Of a stretch of DNA of 64,000 nucleotides, positions 55,974 through 64,000 are shown piece after piece. Both the position numbers and the translations under genes were made by a program. Position 1 is the first letter of the stretch. Each line of letters opens with the position of its first letter. The stretch covers positions 868,001-932,000 of the forward strand of contig JAWKVZ010000001.1 of the NCBI GenBank assembly GCA_041397725.1. Direction: 5' to 3'. Below the pieces are notes generated by a model. That model was not told where the DNA came from and ran no database searches. It was given only the letters and a program-made list of their open reading frames with translations. The stretch is from JAGRKR01 sp041397725 (GTDB lineage: Bacteria > Pseudomonadota > Alphaproteobacteria > Rhizobiales > Hyphomicrobiaceae).

Positions 55974-56630
55974 ATGAGCGACAAGCCGAAGTCCGACTAT
56001 TACGCCGCCCCGCAGGCCGGCGATTTCACCCAGGCCGACGAGCCCTTCGACCTCTTCGAGGCCTGGTTCGAGGACGCCAAGGCGCATGAGCTCAACGATC
56101 CCAACGCCATGGCCCTCGCCAGCGTCGACGAGACGGGCCTGCCCAACGTGCGCATGGTCCTGCTCAAAGGCCTCGACGACGCCGGCGCACCGTCGCGCGG
56201 CTTTGTCTTCTATACGAACTTCGAGAGCGCCAAGGGCCGCGAGATCCTCGCCGCCGGCAAGGCTGCCCTCTGCTTCCACTGGAAGAGCCTCAGGCGGCAG
56301 GTGCGCGTGCGCGGCCCGGCCCGGCCGGTGGACGCAGCCGAGGCCGACGCCTACTTCGCCTCCCGCCCGCGCGGCAGCCGCCTCGGCGCCTGGGCCTCGC
56401 AGCAGTCGCGCCCGCTCGAAAGCCGCTTCGCGCTCGAGAAGGCGGTCGCCTACTACACGGCGCGCCACCCCATCGGCGAGATTCCGCGTCCGCCGCACTG
56501 GTCGGGCTTCCGCATCACGCCGGTCGAGATGGAGTTCTGGCACGACCGGCCGTTCCGCCTGCACGATCGCGTCGTGTTCCGCCGCGCGGCCGAGAACGAG
56601 GCGTGGCGGCGCGAGCGACTCTATCCGTGA
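55974..56630 (+). CDS. pdxH: Pyridoxamine 5'-phosphate oxidase
   Basis: A 218-residue PdxH that oxidises pyridoxine/pyridoxamine 5'-phosphate to PLP with FMN. Motifs are FEAWFEDAKAHELNDPNAMA, GLPNVRMVLLKGLDDAG, GFVFYTNFESAKGREI, CFHWKSLRRQVRVRG, SRLGAWASQQSRPL and the C-terminal WRRERLYP. PLP made here serves the desulfurases and aminotransferase encoded in this window. I chose MSDKPKSDYY at 55974 with GGAAAGG upstream; an ATG 15 bases earlier is possible. Confidence 0.95.
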   Translation: MSDKPKSDYYAAPQAGDFTQADEPFDLFEAWFEDAKAHELNDPNAMALASVDETGLPNVRMVLLKGLDDAGAPSRGFVFYTNFESAKGREILAAGKAALCFHWKSLRRQVRVRGPARPVDAAEADAYFASRPRGSRLGAWASQQSRPLESRFALEKAVAYYTARHPIGEIPRPPHWSGFRITPVEMEFWHDRPFRLHDRVVFRRAAENEAWRRERLYP

Positions 56631-56645
56631 TGTCGGGAGGCGGGC

Positions 56646-57485
56646 ATGGCAGAGCGGATACCCCGACCACGCAGTTGGCTCACCTCGAGCGCACCCGGCC
56701 ACACGCCGACCGCGAAGGCCGACACCGAAGCGGTCGAGTGGTATCTCGCACGCAATGGACTGCAGCACGGTCCGATCACGCAAGCCGAGATGCGCAAGTT
56801 CGACGAACTCGGACATCTGATGCCCACTGATCTCGTCTGGCGCGCGGGCTGGCCAGACTGGAAGGTGGCATCCGAGGCCTTCACGTTCGACGAGCCCATA
56901 AAGCCCCCTATGACAGCCAGCCAAGCGCCCGATCGGCCCAGGGGCGACGCGGCAGCGTCATCAGCGTTGCCGGACAGCATCAGGCGCTCACTCGAGCGGC
57001 TGGCCGGCAAGCAGCCCATGTCCGCCGCGGCCGCGCCTCGACAGCCCGTGTCCCCGAATGCAGCACCGGCCCCACGCCCCGAGCCCGATACGCCCGACGT
57101 CTTCATCAGCTACGCCTCTCCGGACCGCGACCTCGCCAACTCGCTGTCGCAAGGCCTGCGCACCAGGGGCTATGCCACCTGGTGGGCCATCAGCCTCAAG
57201 CCCGGCGAGAAATTCCACGAGGTGATCGACCAGAAGGTGGGGGACTCGAAAGCCGTCGTCGTCATCTGGAGCCCCGCCTCTCGCGAGTCTGATTGGGTCT
57301 ATGCGGAAGCGGACCACGGGCGCCGCGACGGCAAGCTCGTCAACACGCACGTGGAAGGCCTCGATCCCTACCGCCAGATCCCCAAGCCCTTCGGCACGCG
57401 TCATTCGACGCTCGTGACCGATACCGATGGCATCGTCGCCGCGCTCGATGCGCTCAAGGTTCCGAGAAGCCTCCATGCTGGCTAG
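56646..57485 (+). CDS. GYF_2-TIR fusion protein
   Basis: A 279-residue two-domain protein. Residues ~30-77 match a GYF_2 (DUF4339) domain, a peptide-binding module (EWYLARNGLQHGPITQAEM, DLVWRAGWPDW). A disordered Pro/Ala linker (85-148) joins it to a TIR domain (150 to about 270) with DVFISYASPDRDLANSLSQG and KAVVVIWSPASRESDWVYAE. E221, following W-x-x-x in DWVYAE, is at the position of the catalytic Glu of NAD-cleaving TIR proteins. It may therefore hydrolyse NAD or act as a scaffold. GGAGG precedes the ATG, 15 bases after pdxH. No defence genes are adjacent. Confidence 0.85.
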   Translation: MAERIPRPRSWLTSSAPGHTPTAKADTEAVEWYLARNGLQHGPITQAEMRKFDELGHLMPTDLVWRAGWPDWKVASEAFTFDEPIKPPMTASQAPDRPRGDAAASSALPDSIRRSLERLAGKQPMSAAAAPRQPVSPNAAPAPRPEPDTPDVFISYASPDRDLANSLSQGLRTRGYATWWAISLKPGEKFHEVIDQKVGDSKAVVVIWSPASRESDWVYAEADHGRRDGKLVNTHVEGLDPYRQIPKPFGTRHSTLVTDTDGIVAALDALKVPRSLHAG

Positions 57486-57509
57486 CCACGACGCGCGCTG
57501 CCCCGCCGG

Positions 57510-58805
57510 ATGCGCTTGCGCAAGAGCGCACGCCGGGTCCGTGCCGTGAAGCGCCACGCCTCGCTCCTCGTCCCGTTCGCCCACAAGAGCTATCGCCGGC
57601 TCTGGCCCGCCGACGTGCTCGTGTCCTGGGCCACCGAGATGGAGACACTGATCCTCGCCTGGTACGTGCTGGTCGAGACGGGCTCGGTCGTGATGCTGAC
57701 CCTGTTCGGAGCGGTGCAGTTCGTGGGCACGCTCGCGGCCCCCCTGCTCGGCGTCGTCGGCGACCGCATCGGGCACCGCAATCTCATGTGCGGTATCCGC
57801 GCCTTCTTCACGGTGGTCTCCCTGAGCCTCCTCGCCCTTGCCGCGATGGGCCTGCTGACCCCGATCGCCGCCATCGTCGCGGCCTTTCTCTCCGGCCTCG
57901 TGCGCACCTCGGACCTCGCCGCGCGCGGGGCGCTCGTCGCGCGCATCGTGCCGCCGGATCAGTTGACCAACGCCATGGGGCTTTCCCGCACCACCTCGGA
58001 TTCGGCACGTGTCGTCGGCGCGCTCACCGGCGCCAGCCTCTTCGCGGCCTTCGGCATCGCGCCCGCCTACGCATTGGTCGTGGCGTTCCATTTCACCGGC
58101 CTGCTGCTGACACTCTCCGTGCCGGAGCCGGGCCAGCGCAACGCAGCCGACGCGGCGCAACCGGGTGGGCCGCCGCGCTCATCACCCTGGGCGGACCTAC
58201 GCGAAGGCCTCGTCTTCGTCTGGCGGACGCCGGCGCTGCTGGCCGGCATGTGCATCGCCTGCCTCGTCAACTTCAATGCCTTTCCGCTGAGCAACGGCCT
58301 GCTGCCCTACGTCGCCAAGGAGCACTACGGGCTCGACCAGACGGGACTGGGCTGGCTCGTCGCAGGCTTCGCCGGCGGCGCTCTCATCGGCTCCATCGTG
58401 CTGAGCCTGCTTGCGCGCGCCATCTGGCCCGGCCGCGTCATGATCCAGGCGACGGTCGTGTGGTACCTGCTGCTGCTCGTGTTCGCGCAGACGACCTCGC
58501 CCATCGCCGGGTTCGCCGTGCTGATGATCACGGGCTTCGTGCAGAGCTTCAGCATGATCTCGCTTTCGATCATGCTGCTGCGCATCGCGGGTGAGCGCTT
58601 CCACGGCCGTGTGCTCGGCGTGCGCATGCTGGCGATCTACAGCCTGCCGTTCGGCCTCATGGTGGCGGGCTGGCTGATCGGGCGCCTCGGCTTCCAGGGC
58701 ATGGCTTCGCTCTATGCGGTGAGCGGTCTCCTGGCGACGCTCGCCATCGGCTGGCGCTGGCGCGCCGTCCTGTTGCGGCCCGACGGCGCCGGCAACACGC
58801 CCTGA
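57510..58805 (+). CDS. MFS transporter
   Basis: A 431-residue, 12-helix major facilitator of the drug-exporter/enterobactin-exporter-like type (MFS_3-like). The region between helices 2 and 3 reads GVVGDRIGHRNLM, a variant of motif A. Pairs of helices such as LLVFAQTTSPIAGFAVLMITG and the tail LYAVSGLLATLAIGWRWRAVL support the topology. Substrate unknown. No good ribosome binding site is seen at the ATG 57510, and a GTG shortly downstream is an alternative. It is 24 bases after the TIR gene, so co-transcription with pdxH and TIR is likely. Confidence 0.83.
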   Translation: MRLRKSARRVRAVKRHASLLVPFAHKSYRRLWPADVLVSWATEMETLILAWYVLVETGSVVMLTLFGAVQFVGTLAAPLLGVVGDRIGHRNLMCGIRAFFTVVSLSLLALAAMGLLTPIAAIVAAFLSGLVRTSDLAARGALVARIVPPDQLTNAMGLSRTTSDSARVVGALTGASLFAAFGIAPAYALVVAFHFTGLLLTLSVPEPGQRNAADAAQPGGPPRSSPWADLREGLVFVWRTPALLAGMCIACLVNFNAFPLSNGLLPYVAKEHYGLDQTGLGWLVAGFAGGALIGSIVLSLLARAIWPGRVMIQATVVWYLLLLVFAQTTSPIAGFAVLMITGFVQSFSMISLSIMLLRIAGERFHGRVLGVRMLAIYSLPFGLMVAGWLIGRLGFQGMASLYAVSGLLATLAIGWRWRAVLLRPDGAGNTP

Positions 58806-58832
58806 ACGGGCGCGAGCCGCGGGCGATCGCGA

Positions 58833-59906
58833 TCAGGCCTTCTTGCGGTTCTTCTCGAGCCAGCCGTCGACCAGCGCCACCGTCTGGTCGAGCACCTCCG
58901 AGCGCCGGCCCTTCTGCCTGGCGATGGCCTGCACGAGGCGATCGACACGCTCGATGTTGGGAGCGCCGGCCGCCAGCGCCCGCGCGGCGGAGGACGGGCT
59001 CGCCAGCGACAGGGCGGCATTGGCGTACTTGTCGAAGGGCACGAGGTCCTTGGGGTCGGCACCGAGCGATACGCAGAGCTCGACCACCCAATCATAGACC
59101 GCACGCGAGGCCGCGAGATCGGAGTGCACGGCCTCCTTGATGGGGCGCATCGCCTCGGCCTGCACGCAGCGATAGTTGCCGGCAATCAGCATGCTCCACT
59201 TGGCGAGCGGCACGAACACGGACTCGTGCACCTTGAGCTTCACCGGCAGCTCCAGCGGCCCCGCGCCATCGCCCGCATCGAAGCGCGCGGCGGCGATGCC
59301 GGCCTCGAGATCCTTCAGGATCGCCGTGTGCTCCGGCTTCTCGAAGCGGGCCGATTTGAAATTCGTCGGCAGGCGCACCTGCAGCACGTTGACCTTCTCC
59401 TCCGGCGGACGGAAGGCCTGCGGATCGGGGCTGCACAACGTCATGCAGGCGGGATCGAAACTGTCCCAGACGCTGGCGTCGGTGTAGCAGTCCTTGAGCG
59501 CGCTCGTGTCGAGGCCGGGGATGCGCTTGAGGTAGGGCAGCGGTGGCATGTTCATGATGGACATGCAGGGCACACGCGCCTTGGCCACCCGATCAAGCAG
59601 CTCCCGCACGCCGGGCGCCCGGTACTGCGGCTCCTGCATGGCGAGCGCGACGAGGTCGTAGGCGGCGGGATCGATCGTCGCCGGTCCCTCGGCGGACAGC
59701 TTGCCCGGCAGCTTGCGCGAGTTGACCTCGACGAGCCCCTCGCGCCCCTTGACCGGCATGCGCACGATGGCGCCTTCGGCGTTGATGAGGTCGGCCTCGG
59801 CCGGCAGGCAGACGAGCTTCGCGGTATGTCCCGCCATGAGCAGCTTGGTGGCGAGCAGCGACCCGTAGGAGGCGCCCATGATGAGAATGTTGTAATGCCT
59901 GCTCAT
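58833..59906 (-). CDS. Ketopantoate-reductase-like dehydrogenase
   Basis: A 357-residue protein with an N-terminal Rossmann fold like 2-dehydropantoate 2-reductase (NILIMGASYGSLLATKLLMAG), though the dinucleotide loop reads GASYGS rather than GxGxxG. The C-terminal half is helical, with KWSMLIAGNYRCVQAEAM at the place of the ApbA catalytic region. True pantothenate biosynthesis is doubtful because of length and divergence. GGAG precedes the ATG at 59906. It is divergent from the HMG-CoA-lyase-like gene and may belong to the same catabolic route. Confidence 0.7.
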   Translation of the reverse strand: MSRHYNILIMGASYGSLLATKLLMAGHTAKLVCLPAEADLINAEGAIVRMPVKGREGLVEVNSRKLPGKLSAEGPATIDPAAYDLVALAMQEPQYRAPGVRELLDRVAKARVPCMSIMNMPPLPYLKRIPGLDTSALKDCYTDASVWDSFDPACMTLCSPDPQAFRPPEEKVNVLQVRLPTNFKSARFEKPEHTAILKDLEAGIAAARFDAGDGAGPLELPVKLKVHESVFVPLAKWSMLIAGNYRCVQAEAMRPIKEAVHSDLAASRAVYDWVVELCVSLGADPKDLVPFDKYANAALSLASPSSAARALAAGAPNIERVDRLVQAIARQKGRRSEVLDQTVALVDGWLEKNRKKA

Positions 59907-60257
59907 CGTCGGATTGCTCCTCGTTTGCTCTGCGCCAGCGGGCCCGCATGGGCACGGTCGGCTCTGATGGAGAGAGTTGGCCAGAAGGAGATTGCGAGTC
60001 ACCGGCGCGCGGCGGCCCGACGCCGCAGCCTCCGGGACCTGACGGTCTCGCGGGGCATCGACGGTGCGACACAGTAGTAACTCCTGTAGAGCGGCGCAAC
60101 GACCGCCTCGCGAAATATCCAGGGCGGGTGCGACCTTCGCGAGTCCGGACAACTGCCGCGATAGGCACTACAAAAGCGGCCGGCACCGGGCCTATACTCC
60201 GACCGACGCATCACACACCTGTGCTCGCCACCGAGCCAGAACCATGGAGACGCTCCG
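59907..60257. other. Divergent promoter region of the acyl-CoA cluster
   Basis: About 350 bases between divergent genes. A good -10-like TATACT is at 60193-60198, about 60 bases before the lyase-like gene, but no matching -35 is found. No ORF or RNA gene seen. Confidence 0.4.
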
Positions 60258-61217
60258 ATGACGGATCTGCCCAAGAAAGTCGATATCCACGAGGAAGGTC
60301 CGCGCGAAGGCTTCCAGATCGAGCCGGGGCCGATCTCGACCGCCGACAAGATCCGCCTGATCGAGGCGCTGGCCGAGACGGGCCTGCACCACATCCAGGT
60401 CTGCTCCTTCGTCAATCCGAAGCTGGTGCCCGGCTGGGCCGATGCCGAGGCCGTCGTCGCCGGCTTCAAGGCCAGACCGGGCGTGCACTACACCGGCCTT
60501 TGGTTCAATGGCCACGGCCTCGAGCGCGCGCTTGCCTTCCGGGACAAGCTCACCGTCACCGGCTCCATCTCGCTCACGGCCTCCGAGGGCTTCACCAAGA
60601 AGAACCTCAACCGCACGCACGAGGAGAACCTCGCCGCCATGCGCAAGCAGACGGCGCTTCACCTCGAGAAGGGCGTGCCCGTCACGCGCATCGGCGTGAT
60701 GGCCGCGTTCGGCTGCAACTACCAGGGTGACATCGCGCCGGCCCAGGTCGTGCGCACGGTCGAGGACGGCATGGCGATCGCCAAGTCGTACGGCGTCGAC
60801 ATCGAGCTCATCGCGCTGGCCGACACCATGGGCTGGGCGACGCCCGACCGCATCGAGCGCGTGCTCGGCGAGGTGCGCAGCCGCTGGCCCGACAAGACCC
60901 TGTCGCTGCACCTCCACGACACCCGCGGGCTCGCCGTCGCCAACGCGCATGCCGGCCTGCGGATGGGCGTCGCGCGCTTCGACTCCACCGTCGGCGGCCT
61001 CGGTGGCTGCCCCTTCGCCGGCCAGAAGGGCGCCGCCGGCAACATCTGCACGGAAGAGCTGGTTCTGCTCTGCGAGGAGATGGGCATCGACACCGGCGTC
61101 GATCTCGACAAGCTGATCGAGGTCGGGCGCATGGCCGAGGAGATCGTCGGCCACGTGCTGCCGAGCGAGCTCATCCACGCCGGCAGCCTCAACGCCTTCC
61201 GCCGCAAGGCCGCCTGA
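60258..61217 (+). CDS. HMG-CoA lyase-family protein
   Basis: A 319-residue TIM-barrel enzyme of the HMGL-like family, which cleaves 3-hydroxy-acyl-CoA such as HMG-CoA to acetyl-CoA and a keto product. The metal-binding start reads EEGPREGFQIE, where HMG-CoA lyases have EVGPRDGLQNE, so the metal-ligand Asp is Glu. The HxH metal site is in SLHLHDTRGLAVANAHAG and the active-site Cys is in the conserved GGLGGCPFAGQKGAAGN. Its stop overlaps the next start (TGATG), implying coupled translation with the CoA-transferase. The substrate may not be HMG-CoA itself. Confidence 0.82.
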   Translation: MTDLPKKVDIHEEGPREGFQIEPGPISTADKIRLIEALAETGLHHIQVCSFVNPKLVPGWADAEAVVAGFKARPGVHYTGLWFNGHGLERALAFRDKLTVTGSISLTASEGFTKKNLNRTHEENLAAMRKQTALHLEKGVPVTRIGVMAAFGCNYQGDIAPAQVVRTVEDGMAIAKSYGVDIELIALADTMGWATPDRIERVLGEVRSRWPDKTLSLHLHDTRGLAVANAHAGLRMGVARFDSTVGGLGGCPFAGQKGAAGNICTEELVLLCEEMGIDTGVDLDKLIEVGRMAEEIVGHVLPSELIHAGSLNAFRRKAA

Positions 61218-62428
61218 TGTCGGCGGCCCCGCTCGCCGGCCTCAAGGTCCTGGAGTTCAGCCACACGGTGATGGGGCCGACCGCCGGCCTCGTCTTCGCC
61301 GAGCTCGGCGCCGACGTCGTCAAGGTCGAGCCGGCGCCGGCCGGCGACCACACGCGCCGGCTCGGCGGCTTTGCCGCGGGGTTCTTCGCCACCTTCAATC
61401 GCAACAAGCGCAGCCTCGCCCTCGACCTCAAGCAGGCAGCAGGACAGGCCGTGCTGCACCGTCTCGTCGAGACGACCGACGTGGTCATCGAGAACTACGG
61501 ACCGGGCACCATGGAGCGTCTCGGCTGTGGCTACGACGACCTTGCGCGTCGCAATCCACGGCTTGTCTACCTCGCGCTCAAGGGCTATCTCGCCGGCCCC
61601 TACGACCACCGCCCCGCGCTCGACGAGGTCGTGCAGTTTCACACAGGCCTCGCCTACATGACCGGCCCACCCGGCCGGCCGCTGCGCGCCGGGGCGTCCA
61701 TCATCGACATCCTCGGCGCCGTATTCGGCGTGGTCGCAGCGCAGGCGGCGCTGCGCGAGCGAGAGACGACCGGCAAGGGCCAGCGCGTCTCGAGCGCGCT
61801 CTTCGAAAGTGCTGCCTTCCTCGTCGCCACGCACATGGCAGGCTTCGCGGCTACCGGCGAGGAGCCGCCACCGATGCCGGCACGGCGCGGCGCCTGGGCG
61901 ATCTACGAGGTGTTCCAGGGCTCGGACGGCGGCGAGCTGTTCATCGGCGTGACCAGCGACCAGCAATGGGAGCGCTTCACGGCCGAGCTCGGCTTCGCCG
62001 ACCTCGCAGCCGATCCGCGGCTCGCCACAAACCGGTCACGCTCCGAGCAGCGCCCCTGGCTCATCCCGGAGCTGAAACAGCGGCTCGGCCGACTGACGCG
62101 CAAAGAGCTGGAGAGCGCCTGCGAGCGGGCAAGCGTGTCCTGGGCGCCGGTGGGCAAGCCCGCCGATCTCTTCGCCGACGCGCATCTGCTGGCGACTGGC
62201 GGCCTGCTCGATGTCGTCGTCTCGCAGACTGGCGGCGCGGACGGCAGGGCCTTCGGGTTGCCGGCGCTGCCGATCGAGTTCGGCGACACCCGCGAGCGGG
62301 CCGGCCTCAAGCGGCAGCCGCCGCGACTCGGCGAGCACAACCGCGAGGTGCTCGGCGCGGCCGGATTTGCAGGCCCGGAGATCGCCGACCTCTACGCGCG
62401 CAGGATCGTCGTCGACGCGCTCGCCTGA
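61217..62428 (+). CDS. Family III CoA-transferase (CaiB/BaiF)
   Basis: A 403-residue formyl-CoA-transferase-type enzyme that moves CoA between carboxylic acids through an aspartyl anhydride. The N-terminus LAGLKVLEFSHTVMGPTAG and FAELGADVVKVEPAPAGDHT are typical. The catalytic Asp is probably in RPALDEVVQFHTG. Further motifs are RNKRSLALDLK and GQRVSSALFESA. Overlap with the lyase-like gene suggests that it activates the substrate that the lyase then cleaves. Confidence 0.88.
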   Translation: MSAAPLAGLKVLEFSHTVMGPTAGLVFAELGADVVKVEPAPAGDHTRRLGGFAAGFFATFNRNKRSLALDLKQAAGQAVLHRLVETTDVVIENYGPGTMERLGCGYDDLARRNPRLVYLALKGYLAGPYDHRPALDEVVQFHTGLAYMTGPPGRPLRAGASIIDILGAVFGVVAAQAALRERETTGKGQRVSSALFESAAFLVATHMAGFAATGEEPPPMPARRGAWAIYEVFQGSDGGELFIGVTSDQQWERFTAELGFADLAADPRLATNRSRSEQRPWLIPELKQRLGRLTRKELESACERASVSWAPVGKPADLFADAHLLATGGLLDVVVSQTGGADGRAFGLPALPIEFGDTRERAGLKRQPPRLGEHNREVLGAAGFAGPEIADLYARRIVVDALA

Positions 62429-63328
62429 TCACGAGGCCCGCGCGCGCATCTGGAGCACTGCGTTCAACTGCACGATGAGGATGGCGGCGAGAATGGCCGC
62501 TGCGCCCACCAGACCGCTGGCCGTCAGGCGATCGGCGAAGAAGTAGGCGCCCGCCGCGGCGGCGAACACCGTCTCCGCGCTCATCAGGATGGCCGCATCC
62601 GCAGGCGGCGTATGACGCAACGCCACGACCATCAGCGTGAAGGCCACCGCGCTGGAGAGCAGCCCCGTATAGAGGATCGAGGGGAGCGCCCGTTGCAGGG
62701 CGTCCAGACTGATGGTCTCGACGGCCAGGGCCGCGACCAGAGCCAGCGCCGCCACGACGGCAAACTGCCCGCAGGTGATGGCGAGTGGGCGTTCCAGCCG
62801 CGCGGCCTTGCTGACGATCAGTATGTGTGCGGCCCAGAACACGGCCGAGATCAGCGCCAGCAGATCGCCGATCGACGGGGTCGCCAGCAGGCCGCCGCCG
62901 AGCAGCCACGCCCCGGCGAGCGACAGCGATACGGCCAGCCAGATCATGCGGTGCGGACGCTCGCCGCGGAGCAGCCAGAGCAGCAGCGGTACGAACACGA
63001 TGTAGAGCGCGGTCAGGAAGCCGACGTTCGTGACGGTGGCGGTGACGAGCCCGACCTGCTGGAATGCCCCGCCGAGGAAGAAGGCAAGCCCGGCCATCGC
63101 CATGATCGAGCCGAGGCCGGGACTATCGCGGCGCGGCGCGCTCACCGCCGCCCGACGCCTGGCCTCGAGCAGCGCGAGAGGTGCGAGCGCCATGGCCGCC
63201 AGAAGCGAGCGCGCCGCCACGAAAGTGAACGGGCCAACCGCCTCCATCGCCCATTTCTGGAAGACGAAGGCGACGCCCCAGATGAGCGCGAGCAGGAGGA
63301 TGACGAGGTCGGCAAGGATGCGGGCCAT
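62429..63328 (-). CDS. EamA/DMT-family transporter
   Basis: A 299-residue, ten-helix drug/metabolite transporter with two EamA repeats. The first helix pair is VILLLALIWGVAFVFQKWAM and FVAARSLLAAMALAPLALL; the second repeat contains LLALISAVFWAAHILIVSKA and ILYTGLLSSAVAFTLMVVAL. The last helix is GLVGAAAILAAILIVQLNAV. Substrate unknown. Its stop codon abuts that of the convergent CoA-transferase. Confidence 0.88.
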   Translation of the reverse strand: MARILADLVILLLALIWGVAFVFQKWAMEAVGPFTFVAARSLLAAMALAPLALLEARRRAAVSAPRRDSPGLGSIMAMAGLAFFLGGAFQQVGLVTATVTNVGFLTALYIVFVPLLLWLLRGERPHRMIWLAVSLSLAGAWLLGGGLLATPSIGDLLALISAVFWAAHILIVSKAARLERPLAITCGQFAVVAALALVAALAVETISLDALQRALPSILYTGLLSSAVAFTLMVVALRHTPPADAAILMSAETVFAAAAGAYFFADRLTASGLVGAAAILAAILIVQLNAVLQMRARAS

Positions 63329-63593
63329 GGGCTGCTCAGGTGCTCCAGCGCGTCGGCGATAGCAGCCGCGACCGACCTCTTAGGTCGCGTGTGAGCATAT
63401 GCAATACCCCACGAAACAGCCACAATCCATTGATAACCCATAAACTCATCAAATGAATTACGTACAATTGCAACGCGCGTTGTTGCAGCGCAACAGAAAT
63501 TGGAGGGGAGCGATGCTAAGGTCCCCGCATGCGCTGATGCGCTTTCGAGGAGCCTGCGGACTGGCTCCGAGTGGAAATGCAGGAGAGTGCTCA
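63329..63593. promoter_or_regulatory. Divergent upstream region of the EamA and barrel genes
   Basis: An A+T-rich part (63400-63465) is followed by clustered GCAAC/GTTGC elements: the perfect 12-base palindrome CAACGCGCGTTG (63471-63482) and GTTGC-AGC-GCAAC (63482-63494). They lie about 100 bases before the barrel gene and could be operator sites. A weak TTGATA (63430-63435) may be its -35. Confidence 0.4.
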
Positions 63594-64000
63594 ATGAGAC
63601 GGATGATCTTGGCTCTGGCGCTGGCAGTCAGCGTCTCGGGGACCGCCGCGGCCGCGGATCTCGGCGGTGCGCCGCCGCCATTGCGCGACGAGCCGGTCTA
63701 CGCCGGACCGGGCTTCACCTGGACGGGCCTCTACGCGGGCGTTCAGATCGGCGGCGCCTGGGGCGGCTCCAGCGTCAATGACGGCTCCGGCTTCACGCCG
63801 TCCTGGGACCACGACGGCTGGTTCGGCGGCGGTTTCGTCGGCTTCAACTTCCAGACCGGCCCGCTCGTGCTCGGCCTCGAGGCCGATTGGAACGCAGCCG
63901 ACATCAGTGGCGGTCGCGGCAACGTCGGCTTCATCGGCAACACGGTGAGCTCCAGCATCGATTCCTTCGGCTCCTTCCGCGGCCGGTTGGGCTTCGCCGC
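63594..64000 (+). CDS. Outer-membrane beta-barrel protein, partial (C-terminus off the window edge)
   Basis: The first ~135 residues of an Omp25/Omp31-like porin-family protein. A signal peptide (MILALALAVSVSGTAAAADL, cleavage near residue 21) is followed by a short Pro-rich stretch and then the typical strand pattern FTWTGLYAGVQIGGAWGGSS, FGGGFVGFNFQTGPLVLGLE, ADW, and FGSFRGRLGFA. Alternating Gly/aromatic strands fit an eight-stranded barrel. GGAGAG lies seven bases before the ATG. The 3' part is beyond the window. Confidence 0.85.
   Translation, partial: MRRMILALALAVSVSGTAAAADLGGAPPPLRDEPVYAGPGFTWTGLYAGVQIGGAWGGSSVNDGSGFTPSWDHDGWFGGGFVGFNFQTGPLVLGLEADWNAADISGGRGNVGFIGNTVSSSIDSFGSFRGRLGFA

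Noticed and set aside
55013..55984. A long minus-strand open frame covering the surface-protein gene and the gap to fabI
   Set aside because: It is in a different frame from the recognisable VGDGTVYVWHRE domain and has Arg/Pro-rich out-of-frame composition.

Overview
The window is a stretch of a high-GC alphaproteobacterial chromosome, most likely from the order Hyphomicrobiales (Rhizobiales). Points in favour are an iscR-suf operon with an Irr-type iron box, a B12-dependent NrdJ ribonucleotide reductase, an NDUFA12-type complex I accessory subunit, DUF2155 and DUF455 proteins, an RNase E whose S1 domain carries a long acidic insertion, and an Omp25/31-like barrel protein. The genus cannot be fixed from the sequence. 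I see no phage, insertion sequence, integrase, CRISPR array, rRNA or convincing tRNA. Almost everything is core-genome material with uniform codon use.

Layout, left to right. 1-6010 (minus): iscR, a NifS-type cysteine desulfurase, sufB, sufC, sufD and the first part of sufS, one Fe-S assembly operon behind a recognisable sigma70 promoter and Irr box at 6182-6236. 6354-13242: a small alpha/beta hydrolase, anmK (muropeptide recycling), tyrS, and a 1240-residue AsmA/YhdP-like envelope protein. 13636-19406: a Bcp peroxiredoxin, a DUF455 ferritin-like protein, an EmrA/EmrB-type efflux pair and a bactofilin. 19452-26188 (minus): an M20 amidohydrolase, prfB with an intact +1 frameshift site, a class A penicillin-binding protein and an AMIN-amidase. 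27386-30322: RNase E behind a leader region of about 930 bases.

30388-38782: an aminotransferase, a BepA-like M48 protease, a DsbA-like oxidoreductase closed by an intrinsic terminator, aroQ-accB-accC-aat (shikimate step, acetyl-CoA carboxylase, N-end-rule transferase), then the convergent DUF2155 and NDUFA12 genes. 39552-47316: nrdJ behind a structured leader, a helical hypothetical protein, a CinA-N-like protein, a flavin-binding oxidoreductase-like protein, sfsA and msrP. 47475-55016: an EF-G-like GTPase lacking the usual catalytic His, an exported dienelactone-hydrolase-fold protein that has lost its triad, two very small genes, an alpha/beta hydrolase, full-length cinA and fabI. 55264-58805: a surface-antigen-like protein, pdxH, a GYF_2-TIR fusion and an MFS transporter. 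58833-64000: a ketopantoate-reductase-like enzyme divergent from an HMG-CoA-lyase-like/CoA-transferase pair, an EamA transporter and the start of an outer-membrane barrel gene.

Functional themes are Fe-S cluster supply under iron control, cell-wall synthesis and recycling (AnmK, PBP1A, amidase, bactofilin, AsmA-like protein, BepA), fatty-acid initiation (AccBC, FabI) and translation or RNA turnover (TyrS, RF2, RNase E, Aat, EF-G-like). The parts most worth a second look are regulatory (suf Irr box, nrdJ leader, rne leader, the operator-like repeat at 50929-50956) and three atypical proteins (TIR fusion, degenerate hydrolase, EF-G-like GTPase). No clearly new multi-gene system is evident.
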